In this document: one piece after another, positions 1-10,060 of the stretch
Position numbering within the stretch: position 1 is the first letter of the stretch
Layout: the number at the start of each line of letters is the position of its first letter
Assembly (NCBI GenBank): GCA_018268605.1
Contig: JAFDWG010000316.1
Location: forward strand, 1-49,290
Direction: 5' to 3'
Origin: Actinomycetota bacterium
GTDB lineage: Bacteria > Actinomycetota > Thermoleophilia > Solirubrobacterales > 70-9
Length of the DNA: 49,290 nt
Made by a program: the position numbers and the translations under genes
The notes under the pieces: model-generated
Told to the model about the DNA's origin: nothing
Database searches by the model: none
Seen by the model: the letters and a program-made list of their open reading frames with translations, nothing else

Positions 1-29
1 GTCCCTTTCCTCCGGCGCCGCGCCCACGA

Positions 30-57
30 AAAAGGGCGGCCCGGAGGCCGCCCTTTT
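30..57 (-). terminator. Intrinsic terminator after the HtaA-like gene
   Basis: A perfect 12-bp stem (30-41 with 46-57) encloses a 4-base loop. Read on the minus strand it is followed by a short T run, the complement of the A run at 29-33. It lies about 22 bases beyond the stop codon of the minus-strand gene that ends at 80, so it most likely ends that transcript. Confidence 0.85.
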
Positions 58-79
58 CGAACTGCGTCGCTTGGCTGGA

Positions 80-1423
80 CTATTCGCCGGTAGCGACGAA
101 GGAGAACGAACCGAGGGATTCGCCCGCCTTGATGTGGTCGTTGGCGACTTTTTCGGCGCCGGCTTTCTTCGCCGCCGCTTCGATTTCGGCTTTGCTCATT
201 TTCGGCGTTTTGCCTTCTTTGGCTTCGGCTTCGGCGATTTTGCCGAGTTCGTCGCCGACTTTGAGGGCGTAGGCGCCTTCGTAGACCTTCACGAAGCCCT
301 CGAGGACTTCGGCGGCCACCGCCTGGATGGTGCTGGTCGCGCTGATGCTGACGGTGCGGGTCGCCGGGCTCGGCGAGTTGCTGGTGATCGTCAGATCGGC
401 GATCGAGCTGCGGCCCAGGTTGCCGACGTTCAGCGGCTTTTTGCCTTCGACTTCGACGTTCGATTCGCCGTTCACTTCGACCGTGGCGGTCTTCGCGGCG
501 AGGTCGACGCCGATCGACCCGAGGGTGATCGTGGTCGAGAACGTGGTGCCCGGGATGTTCTGCACGAGCTTGATGCCGCCGGCGCTGTTGACCTGGCCTT
601 CCGTGCCCAGCGGCGAGATGGTGCCACCGCTGATGCCGGAGCTGTAGGTCGTCCCGTTGACGCTCGTCGGGCTGATCGTCTGGATTTCCACACCGACGTC
701 TTTGAGCTTGCCGAACAGGCCCGAGTCACCGGCGTAGGTCATCGTGCCGGTCGGCAGGACGTTGTCGGTCTTCGGTTCAACTTCCGTCGTCGACTTGCCT
801 AGCACCATGTTCGCCTTGAAGGCGGGCGGGGTCTTCACGGTCTTGGTCTTGATCACGGTCTTGCCGTTCTTCTTGACCTTGACCTTCACCTTTTCCGGCT
901 TCGGGGTCAGCGCCTTGTTCAGCGCGTTGGCGCCGGCCTTGGTCAGCTTCACGCTCTTCGCGCTGATGCTGTTGCCGAAGCCGAGACGGGCCGAGGAGGT
1001 ACCGCCGAGCGTCGCGATCTGGACTTTCTTGCCGCCCGCCGTCGCGGTAAGGGTTTTCTTGGTGGTGTTGATTTCGAAGGCCTTGAGCGCGATCGACTTC
1101 TTACCCCAGGTGATCTTCAGGCCGCCGCTGTGGGTGACCGTGCCGGCGCCGGTGGTCGGTTCGACCGAGCCGCCGGTGACGGCGAACGTCGCCTTGGTGC
1201 CCTTCAGCGTCGCGGGCTTGATGGCGGTGATCTTGATGCCGGCCTTCTTGGCCTTGTTGTTCAGGCCGCTGTTGATGGTGAGCGTGGTGCTGCCTTTGGC
1301 GATCGGATTGGACGCGGCGGAAGCGAGCGGTGCGAGAACCAACATCGCGGCTACCGCCGCGGCCACGATTGCGACCGACAGCATCCTTCCCCTGGCCCTG
1401 CCGAGCCGGGTCGATTCAGACAT
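80..1423 (-). CDS. Secreted HtaA-like repeat protein
   Basis: The protein has 447 residues. An N-terminal signal peptide (basic residues, then a long Ala/Val/Leu run ending in LASAAS, about residues 12-38) predicts export. The mature part holds two similar beta-rich modules. The first is roughly residues 45-180. The second is roughly 230-390. Both contain Gly/Thr/Ser-rich stretches of the kind seen in actinobacterial HtaA-domain surface proteins, some of which bind haem. A Lys/Glu/Ala-rich helical tail follows. I see no C-terminal membrane anchor. The start at 1423 is chosen because a strong GGAGGAAA ribosome site lies just upstream and the signal peptide starts right after it; an in-frame extension to 1525 has neither. 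Glutamate is mostly GAA here, unlike most neighbours. The HtaA assignment is by resemblance only; haem binding is not shown. Confidence 0.72.
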   Translation of the reverse strand: MSESTRLGRARGRMLSVAIVAAAVAAMLVLAPLASAASNPIAKGSTTLTINSGLNNKAKKAGIKITAIKPATLKGTKATFAVTGGSVEPTTGAGTVTHSGGLKITWGKKSIALKAFEINTTKKTLTATAGGKKVQIATLGGTSSARLGFGNSISAKSVKLTKAGANALNKALTPKPEKVKVKVKKNGKTVIKTKTVKTPPAFKANMVLGKSTTEVEPKTDNVLPTGTMTYAGDSGLFGKLKDVGVEIQTISPTSVNGTTYSSGISGGTISPLGTEGQVNSAGGIKLVQNIPGTTFSTTITLGSIGVDLAAKTATVEVNGESNVEVEGKKPLNVGNLGRSSIADLTITSNSPSPATRTVSISATSTIQAVAAEVLEGFVKVYEGAYALKVGDELGKIAEAEAKEGKTPKMSKAEIEAAAKKAGAEKVANDHIKAGESLGSFSFVATGE

Positions 1424-1580
1424 GTATTTCCTCCAAATTGCGTTTGCCGCCCCCTGCTGTTGCCCTCGGCGACTTACGGCAAGTCGATTAATGGGAAGCC
1501 TATTGCCGGCCCCCTCCCTCAACAACCCCTTGTCACACTCCTGGTTGCGGTCTCCCAGGCCGCCGGGCGCGATCTCCCAA

Positions 1581-1586
1581 TATCCT
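1581..1586 (+). promoter_or_regulatory. -10 box (TATCCT) of the mutase gene
   Basis: TATCCT ends 7 bases before the ATG at 1594, and no Shine-Dalgarno sequence lies between. This spacing fits a leaderless mRNA starting at or next to the ATG. No convincing -35 box is seen. Confidence 0.5.
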
Positions 1587-1593
1587 CCTGAGC

Positions 1594-3235
<1,642 letters not shown>

Positions 3236-3237
<2 letters not shown>

Positions 3238-3353
3238 GGCGCCTGGACCGGCGCATTTCGGCGTCCTCGGTCGCTCGGCTCGGGTCACGCACTGAAGTGC
3301 GCTCCCCTCGCCTCGCTTCCCTGCGTCCTTGAACTGCTTGGTCCAGCCGCCTC
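3236..3353 (+). repeat. Structured intergenic repeat R1, copy A
   Basis: This 118-base element fills the gap between the convergent mutA and recQ genes. Its ends (3236-3249 and 3340-3353) are complementary at 13 of 14 positions and overlap the stop codons of both genes. An inner hairpin CGCACT-GA-AGTGCG lies at 3288-3301. The core differs from copy B (23616-23743) at only about 7 of 98 positions. It resembles copy C (16919-17063, opposite strand) in its conserved blocks. There is no T tract, so it is not a standard intrinsic terminator, although it could end transcription from both sides. Confidence 0.75.
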
Positions 3354-4977
3354 AGGTCGCTTTCAATAACCCCTCTTCCTCGACCAGGTCGAGGGCGAGG
3401 GTGCGGTACCCGACCGACTCGAAGAGGACGACCACGCGGTCGCGTTCGTAGCGCTGGACTTCGCCGGGTCCCCAGGACTTGTGGGTGACGGCGGCGCCGA
3501 TCGGGAAGGGGCGCTCGACCTCGTCGGCGTGGACCAGGCCGGCGTCACAGTTGTCGCAGTAGAAGCACGGGACCTCGTGCTCCTCGCCGAAGTAGCTGAG
3601 GATGTGGTCGCGCCGGCAGCCCTGGGTCTCGGCGTAGGAGCGCATCATGTCGAGACGCGTTTTGTCGAACTCCCGGCGCTCGCCGCTCTCGCGGACGCCT
3701 GACTGGACCGCGTCCTCGAGGGACGGCCCCCCGCGGGCGCGGTGGACTCCGCCACCGGGGGAGATCTCCAGCCAGCCGACCTCCTCGAGGCGCCCGACCG
3801 CCTCCAGCACCTTGGACCGCGAGAGGTCCAGGCGCCCGACCAGGGCGATCGGATCGGCCTCGCCGCCGGCCTCCTCGACCGCATGGCCGACCGCTTCCAG
3901 GCCCTCCCCGTCGATCCCCCCGGCGCTGCCGAGGAAGCGCCGGATCGCTTCGTCCTCGGGGCGGTAGAAGAGGACCGCCTCGGCGGGCTCGCCGTTGCGG
4001 CCGGCGCGTCCCACCTCCTGGTAGTAGGAATCGATCGAGTCCGACGGGCCGGCGTGGAAGACGAACCGCACGTCGGGCTTGTCGATGCCCATGCCGAAGG
4101 CGGTGGTGGCGACGATCACGTCGACCTCGTCGGCCATGAAGCGGTCCTGGAGGTCGCCGCGGCGCCGCGCCGCGAGGCCGGCGTGGTAGGCCTCGGCGTT
4201 GACCCCGGCCGCCCGCAGCTGCTCGGCCAGCTCCTCGCTCGCCTTGCGCGTCGCGATGTAGACGATGCCGGGCTTGGGGGCGTCGGCGACCGCCGCCACG
4301 AGCGCCTCCTCTTTCGCCTTCGCCTCGGTGAAGCGGCGCACCGCGAAGTGGAGGTTGGGACGGTCGAAGCCGCGGATCACCTGGGCGGGGTCCTTCATCC
4401 CGAGGCGCTCGACGATCTCGCGGCGGACCGGGGGAGAGGCGGTCGCGGTCAGTGCCAGGATCGTGGGACGGCCGAGGCGCTCGGCGAATGCGCCCAGCTG
4501 CAGGTAGTCGGGGCGGAAGTCGTGCCCCCACTCGCTGATGCAGTGGGCCTCGTCGACCACCAGCAGCGAGGGTTCGGTCGCCGCCAGCTCCTCCAGCACC
4601 TCCGGTTTGGCGAGCTGCTCCGGTGCCAGCAGGACGAACTCGTGCTCGCCCCGCTCGAGCGCCTCGATCAGCGCGTGGCGCCTGCGCTCGGACACGGTCG
4701 AGTTCAGCTCCGCCGCCTCGCCGTCGCCGATGTGATCCTCGATCGCCTCGACCTGGTCGCGCTGTAGGGCGATCAGGGGGGAGACGACGATCGTCGGCTT
4801 GCCGAGCAGCTCGCCCGCCAGCTGGTAGATCGCCGACTTGCCGTAGCCGGTCGACATCACGGCCAGGGTGTCGCGGCCGCCGAGGACCGCCTCGGTCGCC
4901 TCGAGCTGTCCGCGGTGGAGCTCCTCGATCCCCAGCTTCTCCCTCGCCACGCTTTCGATCCGCTCCGCGTCCGTCAT
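3352..4977 (-). CDS. recQ: RecQ-family ATP-dependent DNA helicase
   Basis: A 541-residue superfamily-2 helicase that would unwind DNA 3'-5' in recombination and repair. Visible motifs in order are Walker A TGYGKSAIYQ (near residue 45), DEAH box VVDEAHCISEWGHDFRPDY (near 135), motif III ALTATA, then FGMGIDKPDVRFV and QEVGRAGRNGEP (motifs V and VI). The RecQ zinc-binding subdomain (CRRDHILSYFGE plus CFYCDNC, near 440-460) and a partial winged-helix region follow. The C-terminus ends in a short FPIGAAVTHKSWGPGEV segment. This resembles the small beta-barrel tail of some actinobacterial helicases and replaces a typical HRDC domain. The reading frame is open up to 5442, but helicase similarity begins at the ATG at 4977, and the upstream part overlaps another gene and its terminator. 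Its stop codon lies inside repeat R1-A. Confidence 0.93.
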   Translation of the reverse strand: MTDAERIESVAREKLGIEELHRGQLEATEAVLGGRDTLAVMSTGYGKSAIYQLAGELLGKPTIVVSPLIALQRDQVEAIEDHIGDGEAAELNSTVSERRRHALIEALERGEHEFVLLAPEQLAKPEVLEELAATEPSLLVVDEAHCISEWGHDFRPDYLQLGAFAERLGRPTILALTATASPPVRREIVERLGMKDPAQVIRGFDRPNLHFAVRRFTEAKAKEEALVAAVADAPKPGIVYIATRKASEELAEQLRAAGVNAEAYHAGLAARRRGDLQDRFMADEVDVIVATTAFGMGIDKPDVRFVFHAGPSDSIDSYYQEVGRAGRNGEPAEAVLFYRPEDEAIRRFLGSAGGIDGEGLEAVGHAVEEAGGEADPIALVGRLDLSRSKVLEAVGRLEEVGWLEISPGGGVHRARGGPSLEDAVQSGVRESGERREFDKTRLDMMRSYAETQGCRRDHILSYFGEEHEVPCFYCDNCDAGLVHADEVERPFPIGAAVTHKSWGPGEVQRYERDRVVVLFESVGYRTLALDLVEEEGLLKAT

Positions 4978-5100
4978 CGCGTCACCGTACCCAGCGATCG
5001 GGCGGACGACCCCGTCGGCGGCCTCCGGCCGGGCCATGAACTTTCCCGCCCAAACGGCGTCGGCGGCAGGAACGGGGAGGCCACGGCCGAAACGGGGGCC

Positions 5101-5310
5101 ATGATCGAGGCGTCCAGGACCCTGATGAAGTCCGAGCCGGAGCTCGCCGAGCTGATCGCCGCCGTCGAAGGCGTCGAGGTGACGATGGCCGTGAAGGGCT
5201 TCGGCACGCGGGTCCACGTGCGGGCGGACGAGGAGACCGGTCTCGAACAGGCCGACCTGGAGGCCTTCCTCGACGGGCTCGCGGAACCGCAGCGACGCCC
5301 CTTCAGCTGA
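5101..5310 (+). CDS. Small hypothetical protein (69 residues)
   Basis: No family is recognised. The protein is acidic and soluble, with a helical N-terminus (about 1-22, [15 protein letters not shown]), a beta-like middle ([18 protein letters not shown]) and a helical C-terminus. A run of G bases lies just before the ATG at 5101; ATG 5125 is an alternative start. The case for a real gene is that a good intrinsic terminator on the same strand follows 22 bases after the stop (5333-5364). The region also lies outside the helicase similarity of the opposing recQ gene. It is divergent from recQ, with 123 bases between the starts. Confidence 0.5.
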   Translation: MIEASRTLMKSEPELAELIAAVEGVEVTMAVKGFGTRVHVRADEETGLEQADLEAFLDGLAEPQRRPFS

Positions 5311-5332
5311 GAGCTTCCACCAAAGCGACAAC

Positions 5333-5364
5333 AAAGGCCCGCCCCCGGCGGGCCTTTTGTTTTC
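5333..5364 (+). terminator. Intrinsic terminator upstream of pccB
   Basis: An 11-bp perfect stem (5333-5343 with 5347-5357) has a 3-base loop and is followed by a T-rich tail TTTTGTTTT. It is placed to end transcription of the small gene at 5101-5310 before the pccB promoter. Confidence 0.85.
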
Positions 5365-5373
5365 CGGTCCACA

Positions 5374-5379
5374 TAGAAT
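5374..5379 (+). promoter_or_regulatory. -10 box (TAGAAT) for pccB
   Basis: TAGAAT lies 28 bases upstream of the chosen pccB start and directly after the preceding terminator. It would give a leader of roughly 20 bases. No clear -35 or Shine-Dalgarno site is seen. Confidence 0.45.
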
Positions 5380-5407
5380 CGCCCGCGCCCCCTGCGGCAA
5401 CCCCTGT

Positions 5408-6988
5408 ATGGCACCCGATATCCGCGAGAAAAACCCGGTCACCCATGAGGAGAAGCTCGCCTACCTGCGCGAACTGCGCGAGGCGGCGATCCACTCCGCT
5501 TCCGAGGAAGCGGTCGAGAAGCAGCACGCCCGCGGCAAGCTGACCGCGCGCGAGCGCATCGCCCTGCTGCTCGACCCGGGTTCCTTCGAGGAGCTCGACA
5601 CCTTCGTGCGGCACCGCACCTACGACTTCGAGATGCAGAAGAAACGGCCGTGGGGCGACGCCGTCGTCACCGGCCACGGCACGATCGAAGGCCGTACCGT
5701 CTTCGTCTTCTCCCAGGACTTCACCGTCTTCGGCGGCAGCCTCGGCGAGGTCATGGCGGAGAAGATGTGCAAGGTCATGGACTTGGCGGCCGAGGTAGGC
5801 GCTCCCGTGGTCGGCATCAACGATTCCGGCGGCGCGCGGATCCAGGAGGGCGTCGTGAGCCTCGGCGCCTACGGCGACGTCTTCGCGCGGAACGTGAGAT
5901 GCAGCGGCGTGATCCCGCAGGTCAGCCTGATCATGGGCCCCTGCGCGGGCGGCGCGGTCTACTCGCCGGCAATGACCGACTTCATCTTCATGGTCAAAGA
6001 GACCAGCCACATGTTCATCACCGGCCCGGAAGTGATCAAAACCGTGACCGGCGAGGAAGTCGAGTTCGAGGCGTTGGGCGGCGCGATGTCGCACAACTCG
6101 AAATCGGGGGTGGCCCACTTCGCCTCCGAGAGCGAGGAGGCGTGCCTCGAGGACGCCCGGTACCTTCTGAGCTTCCTGCCCTCGAACAACCTGGAGCTGC
6201 CGCCGCGCTTCGAGCCCTCCGACGACCCGGAGCGCGAAGACGAGGACCTCGACACCGTCGTCCCCGACGACCCGTCGAAACCGTACGACATGCGCGAGGT
6301 GATCAAGCGCATCGTCGACGACGAAGAGTTCTTCGAGGTCCACGAGCACTTCGCCAAAAACATCATCTGCGGTTTCTCCCGCCTCGACGGCTATCCGGTC
6401 GGGATCGTCGGCAACCAGCCCGCCTTCCTGGCCGGCGTGCTCGACATCGAGGCCTCCGAGAAGGCGGCCCGCTTCGTCCGCACCTGCGATTGCTACAACG
6501 TCCCGATCCTCACCTTCACCGACGTCCCCGGCTTCCTGCCCGGGACCGACCAGGAGTGGAACGGGATCATCCGGCACGGCGCAAAGCTCCTCTACGCCTA
6601 CACCGAGGCGACCGTGCCGAAGCTCACCGTCGTCACCCGCAAGGCCTACGGCGGCGCCTACGACGTGATGGCGTCCAAGCACATGCTCGCGGACTTCAAC
6701 TACGCCTGGCCGACCGCCGAGGTCGCCGTGATGGGCCCCGAGGGCGCGGTCAACATCATCTACCGCAAAGACATCGCCAATTCGCCGACTCCCGACGAGC
6801 GTCGCCAGAAGCTGATCGACGACTACAAAGCCCACTTCGCCAACCCGTACTCGGCGGCGGAGCGCGGCTACATCGACGACGTCATCGAGCCCCGCCAGAC
6901 GCGCCCGAAGCTGATCAAAGCACTGCGCATGCTGCAGTCCAAGCGCGTCCCCCAGCCGAAGCGCAAGCACGGCAACATCCCGCTCTAA
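5408..6988 (+). CDS. pccB: Propionyl-CoA/acyl-CoA carboxylase, carboxyltransferase beta subunit
   Basis: A 526-residue carboxyltransferase of the crotonase fold. It transfers carboxyl from carboxybiotin on a partner alpha chain to propionyl-CoA (or another acyl-CoA), giving methylmalonyl-CoA. Diagnostic stretches are [16 protein letters not shown] (about 135-150, acyl-CoA oxyanion region), [12 protein letters not shown] (about 178-189), [20 protein letters not shown] (about 337-356) and [15 protein letters not shown] (carboxybiotin side, about 406-420). The biotin carboxylase/BCCP alpha chain is not in the window. The start at ATG 5408 fits the family N-terminus; an upstream in-frame ATG at 5357 overlaps the terminator. 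Together with the mutase at 1594-3237 it forms the propionyl-CoA to succinyl-CoA route. A role in acetyl-CoA carboxylation cannot be excluded. Confidence 0.92.
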   Translation: MAPDIREKNPVTHEEKLAYLRELREAAIHSASEEAVEKQHARGKLTARERIALLLDPGSFEELDTFVRHRTYDFEMQKKRPWGDAVVTGHGTIEGRTVFVFSQDFTVFGGSLGEVMAEKMCKVMDLAAEVGAPVVGINDSGGARIQEGVVSLGAYGDVFARNVRCSGVIPQVSLIMGPCAGGAVYSPAMTDFIFMVKETSHMFITGPEVIKTVTGEEVEFEALGGAMSHNSKSGVAHFASESEEACLEDARYLLSFLPSNNLELPPRFEPSDDPEREDEDLDTVVPDDPSKPYDMREVIKRIVDDEEFFEVHEHFAKNIICGFSRLDGYPVGIVGNQPAFLAGVLDIEASEKAARFVRTCDCYNVPILTFTDVPGFLPGTDQEWNGIIRHGAKLLYAYTEATVPKLTVVTRKAYGGAYDVMASKHMLADFNYAWPTAEVAVMGPEGAVNIIYRKDIANSPTPDERRQKLIDDYKAHFANPYSAAERGYIDDVIEPRQTRPKLIKALRMLQSKRVPQPKRKHGNIPL

Positions 6989-7027
6989 GCGGCCTCCGCG
7001 CCCCCGAAGGGGGGTCAACCCTCCCTA

Positions 7028-7066
7028 GCTGTTCCTTATGGACCTGTGGCGTCCAAAAAGAACAGC
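7028..7066. promoter_or_regulatory. Inverted repeat across the start of the AbiEi-N/DUF559 gene
   Basis: Two 16-base arms (7028-7043 and 7051-7066) are complementary except at two positions and are separated by 7 bases. The GTG start codon at 7046 lies in the loop. It could be a DNA operator for a winged-helix protein or an RNA hairpin that hides the start codon. AbiEi antitoxins are known to bind inverted repeats at their own promoters, which favours autoregulation. Confidence 0.5.
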
Positions 7067-7975
7067 CAACAGGCATGGACTTGGCGCGCGGTGGGGGTAA
7101 TTGCGTCGGAACAGCAAGGGATCGTGTCGCGGGATCAGTTGCGTGGGACGGGACTCGGCGATCGCGCGATCTCCCACGCGTTGGAACGAGGTTGGCTGCG
7201 ACCCGTGTTTCATGGCGTCTTCTCGGTCGGGCACGGCCACCTGACGGTCAACGCGCGGATGTTGGCGGCGACGATGGCCTGCGGGGAAGGGAGTGTGATC
7301 TCGCATGAGACGGCGGCTTGGGTGCTTGGGCTGAGTTCTCGGCGGCCGCTGGAGATCGACGTGATCGCGCCGGTGGAAGCGGGGAGGAAGATCGCGGGGA
7401 TCCGGAGGCGGTTCGTGCCACCGCCGGTCGGCGGCGAAGTTTGGTGGCGGAACGCGGTGCCGCTGACGAGTCCGGCGCGGACCATCGTCGATTGCGCGGG
7501 GATCTTCGATGCTCGCGAGGTCGACGGGCTGATCGAGCAGGCCTCGGTCGAGGGACTACTCGACATCGTCGCGATCGATCGGGTTCTCGACGGCCCGCGG
7601 CGACGTGGAACGAAGAAGCTGCTCCGCGCCCTGGCTCCCTGGCGCCGCTATCGGCGCGGGATCAAGATCCGCAGCCGCATGGAGGCGAAGCTGCTGCCGC
7701 TCCTGACCGATGCCGCCCTACCGATCCCTGAGACCAACGCGAAGCTCCGCCTCGCGGGCAAGGTCTACGAGGTCGACTTCCTCTGGCGCGAGCAAAACCT
7801 CGTCGTCGAAACCGACGGCGGGCGCTTCCACGACAACCCCGCGGCGGGAGGCCGGGACAGCGAACGCAATCACGCCCTCGCGCGCGCCGGCTACCACCTG
7901 CCGCGCCTTGGCTGGGAGGACCTGCGCGACCGCCCGGAGCCGACGATGCGCGAGATCGCCCGGCTACTCCGCTAG
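7046..7975 (+). CDS. AbiEi-type winged-helix plus DUF559 (endonuclease-like) protein
   Basis: A 309-residue two-domain protein. The N-terminal part (about residues 10-60, including ASEQQGIVSRDQLRGTGL and ALERGWLRPVFHGVFSVG) matches the winged-helix domain of type IV AbiEi antitoxins. The middle includes the SHETAAWVLGL and PLTSPARTIVDC stretches common to that family. The C-terminal part (about 205-309) carries the Vsr/DUF559-like core YEVDFLWREQNLVVETDG, with Asp, Glu and Asp residues of a PD-(D/E)XK-type fold. No AbiEii nucleotidyltransferase toxin gene is adjacent, so a functional toxin-antitoxin pair is not supported. Such stand-alone proteins are frequent in actinobacteria and their role is unknown. 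The GTG start sits in the loop of an inverted repeat. An imperfect hairpin without a T tract follows the stop (about 7978-8005). Confidence 0.8.
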   Translation: MASKKNSQQAWTWRAVGVIASEQQGIVSRDQLRGTGLGDRAISHALERGWLRPVFHGVFSVGHGHLTVNARMLAATMACGEGSVISHETAAWVLGLSSRRPLEIDVIAPVEAGRKIAGIRRRFVPPPVGGEVWWRNAVPLTSPARTIVDCAGIFDAREVDGLIEQASVEGLLDIVAIDRVLDGPRRRGTKKLLRALAPWRRYRRGIKIRSRMEAKLLPLLTDAALPIPETNAKLRLAGKVYEVDFLWREQNLVVETDGGRFHDNPAAGGRDSERNHALARAGYHLPRLGWEDLRDRPEPTMREIARLLR

Positions 7976-8259
7976 AGGTTCGCGACGTCTGACGAGTCGC
8001 GGAACGACGTAAACGGCAAACGCGCAGCCTGATCGCGCACTCAGTCGACTTAGGGGTGGTGATCGCGGGCGATCGTCTCGCGGAGGTTGCGGCCCGTGCG
8101 GCGGCCTTTGATGAGGAGCCACACGCCGCCGAGGAGGAGTAGGGGAGGCTTCGACGGCGGATGTAGCCGGCGGCGAGTTCGATCTCCTCCTGTGAGAACG
8201 CGGCCAGGACGATCAGGGCGAGGGCGACGTCCGGGAGGTCGTGGAGAACGACCGTGAGG
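7976..8259. other. Intergenic stretch with a start-less small frame
   Basis: This stretch holds a short hairpin just after the preceding gene (7978-8005). On the minus strand there is an open frame of 69 codons (8259 down to the stop at 8050-8052). It contains a hydrophobic segment (LPLLLLGGVWLLI) followed by basic residues. It directly follows potC but has no ATG, GTG or TTG start before the potC stop in that frame. It may be a decayed small membrane protein gene or chance. Nothing else is recognised here. Confidence 0.3.
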
Positions 8260-9141
8260 CTAGTGCGCGGCGGCGGCCTCGGTCTCGGCGATCGTCGCGG
8301 GACCGGCCGTGCTGCCGTCGCCGGCCGCGGCGCCGCGGCCCGGGGTGAGACCGGCGTCGTCTGACGAGAGGCGGTGGGCGAGGTAGACGGGGATGATCGA
8401 GAGGACGATCAGGATCACCGCCACCGCGGGGACGACGGGCAGCTCTTTGGGGCGGAAGAGGTTGTGGTAGATCCAGATCGGCAGCGTTTCTTCGCCGGCG
8501 CCGATGGTGAAGTTGGTGACGATGATCTCGTCAAAGGAGAGGGCGAAGGCGAGGAGGGCGCCGGCGCCGAGGGCGCTGCGGAGGGCGGGAAAGGTGACCC
8601 AGCGGAAGGTCTGCCAGGGGTCGGCGCCGAGGTCGGCCGAGGCTTCCTCGAAGGAGCCGGAGGTGCGGCGGAGGCGGGCGACGACGTTGTTGTAGACGAC
8701 GACGATGCAGAAGGTGGCGTGGCCGATGATCACCGTCATCAGGCTGAGGCTGACGCCGAGCACCTGGGTGAAGGTGTTGGAGAGGGCGACGCCGGTGACG
8801 ATGCCGGGGAGGGCGATCGGGAGCACGACAAGGAAGGAGATCGAGTCCCGCCCGAAGAAGCTCCGCCGCCCGACGGCGAGGGAGATCAGGGTCCCGAGGA
8901 CGACGGCGATCAGCATCGCTGCGAGGCCCGCCTCGATCGAGGTCAGGAGCGCTTCCCGGGCGCTTTCGGATTCGAACGCCTTGCCGAACCAGCTGAGGGT
9001 GAAGCCGGGCGGCGGCCATTTGAGGATGCGGCTCGAGTTGAACGCCTCGACCACGATCACCAGCAGGGGGATGTAGATGAAGGCAAGGATCAGCGCGACC
9101 ACCGCACGCAAAGTGATCTTGCCGCGCCGGGAGAGTCGCAT
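8260..9141 (-). CDS. potC: Spermidine/putrescine-type ABC transporter permease PotC
   Basis: Inner-membrane permease of 293 residues, the second of two transmembrane subunits of a polyamine-type importer. A signal-anchor-like first helix (about 10-30) is followed by five further hydrophobic helices. The cytoplasmic EAA loop (EEASADLGADPWQTFRWVTFPAL, about residues 170-192) contacts the ATPase. The C-terminal tail is Ala/Gly/Thr-rich and low in complexity. The ATG at 9141 overlaps the potB stop by one base (TGATG), which implies translational coupling. It is the last gene of the potA-D-B-C operon. Substrate is inferred from family resemblance; other small cationic or carboxylic solutes are possible. 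Confidence 0.88.
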   Translation of the reverse strand: MRLSRRGKITLRAVVALILAFIYIPLLVIVVEAFNSSRILKWPPPGFTLSWFGKAFESESAREALLTSIEAGLAAMLIAVVLGTLISLAVGRRSFFGRDSISFLVVLPIALPGIVTGVALSNTFTQVLGVSLSLMTVIIGHATFCIVVVYNNVVARLRRTSGSFEEASADLGADPWQTFRWVTFPALRSALGAGALLAFALSFDEIIVTNFTIGAGEETLPIWIYHNLFRPKELPVVPAVAVILIVLSIIPVYLAHRLSSDDAGLTPGRGAAAGDGSTAGPATIAETEAAAAH

Positions 9142-10028
9142 CAGACGTGTTCGAAGGCGCCGAGCTTCCGGGCGACGCCGAGGTAGGCGATGACGATGAC
9201 GATCGGCACCAGCGCGAAGGCCGCCGCGAACGGCTGGTTGTTGGTGATCGAATCGAAGATCGAGGTGCCGATGAACTGTTCGTTGGAGACGAGTTTCGGC
9301 GCCAGGTAGTCGCCGAGGGTCAGCGAGAAGGTGAAGATCGACCCGGCCACCACGGCCGGGAAGGCGAGCGGCAGGATCACCTTGCGGAAGGTGGTGAAGG
9401 GATGCGCTCCGAGATCCTCGGAGGCGGCGATCAGCGAGTCCGGGATCCGCTCCAGCCCGGCGAAGATCGGCAGGATCATGTACGGGAGCCAGAGGTAGCT
9501 CATCGTCAGCCAGACCGAAGCGGTGCCGGCCCCCGGCCCGTGTAGGCCGATCGGTTCGAGCGCCCAGTTCAGCACCCCGTGTTCGGCGAGGATCGCGCGC
9601 CAGGCGATGATCTTCACCAAGTAGCTCGCCCACAGCGGCATCAGCACCGCGACGACGAGAAGCGCCTTCGTCTTGCGGCCCGCAACCTTGGCCATGAAGA
9701 AGGCGATCGGGAAGGCGATGATCGCGTCGGTGAGAGTGACGAGGATCGCCGTGCGGACGGTGCGCCAGATGATCTCCCGGTAGACCGGGATGTTGACGAG
9801 TTCCTTGAAGTTGTCCCAGCTGAGTTCCTTGATCACCGTCCCGCTGAGCGGGTCGACGGTCCAGAAGGCGGTGATCAGGAGGACGACCAGCGACCCCAGG
9901 TAGAGGATCACCAGCCATGCCATCGGCGCCGCCAGCAGCGACCCGATCTGCAATCGGGGGCGACCGCTGAAGAAGCCGGCGAGCCGTCTGCCCGCCGACC
10001 TCTTCACCACGACTGCGTCAGTCGCCAC
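9141..10028 (-). CDS. potB: Spermidine/putrescine-type ABC transporter permease PotB
   Basis: Inner-membrane permease of 295 residues. A basic N-terminus precedes six hydrophobic helices. The first lies at about 30-52 (APMAWLVILYLGSLVVLLI). The EAA motif (AASEDLGAHPFTTFRKVILPLAFP, about 206-229) is clear. LTLGDYLAPKLV and FIGTSIFDSI near the C-terminus are typical of PotB/PotH proteins. The start is GTG at 10028, 32 bases after the stop of the binding-protein gene. Its stop overlaps the potC start. The protein would pair with PotC to form the membrane channel energised by PotA. Confidence 0.88.
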   Translation of the reverse strand: MATDAVVVKRSAGRRLAGFFSGRPRLQIGSLLAAPMAWLVILYLGSLVVLLITAFWTVDPLSGTVIKELSWDNFKELVNIPVYREIIWRTVRTAILVTLTDAIIAFPIAFFMAKVAGRKTKALLVVAVLMPLWASYLVKIIAWRAILAEHGVLNWALEPIGLHGPGAGTASVWLTMSYLWLPYMILPIFAGLERIPDSLIAASEDLGAHPFTTFRKVILPLAFPAVVAGSIFTFSLTLGDYLAPKLVSNEQFIGTSIFDSITNNQPFAAAFALVPIVIVIAYLGVARKLGAFEHV

Positions 10029-10060
10029 TGCGATCGCTCAACTTCGGACCGCCGCGGCGG

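Noticed and set aside
4978-5442. N-terminal extension of RecQ up to 5442
   Set aside because: The extension has no helicase similarity and crosses a terminator and the small plus-strand gene; the family N-terminus fits ATG 4977.
7046-7975. A complete AbiE toxin-antitoxin system
   Set aside because: No AbiEii-like nucleotidyltransferase gene flanks the AbiEi-domain protein.
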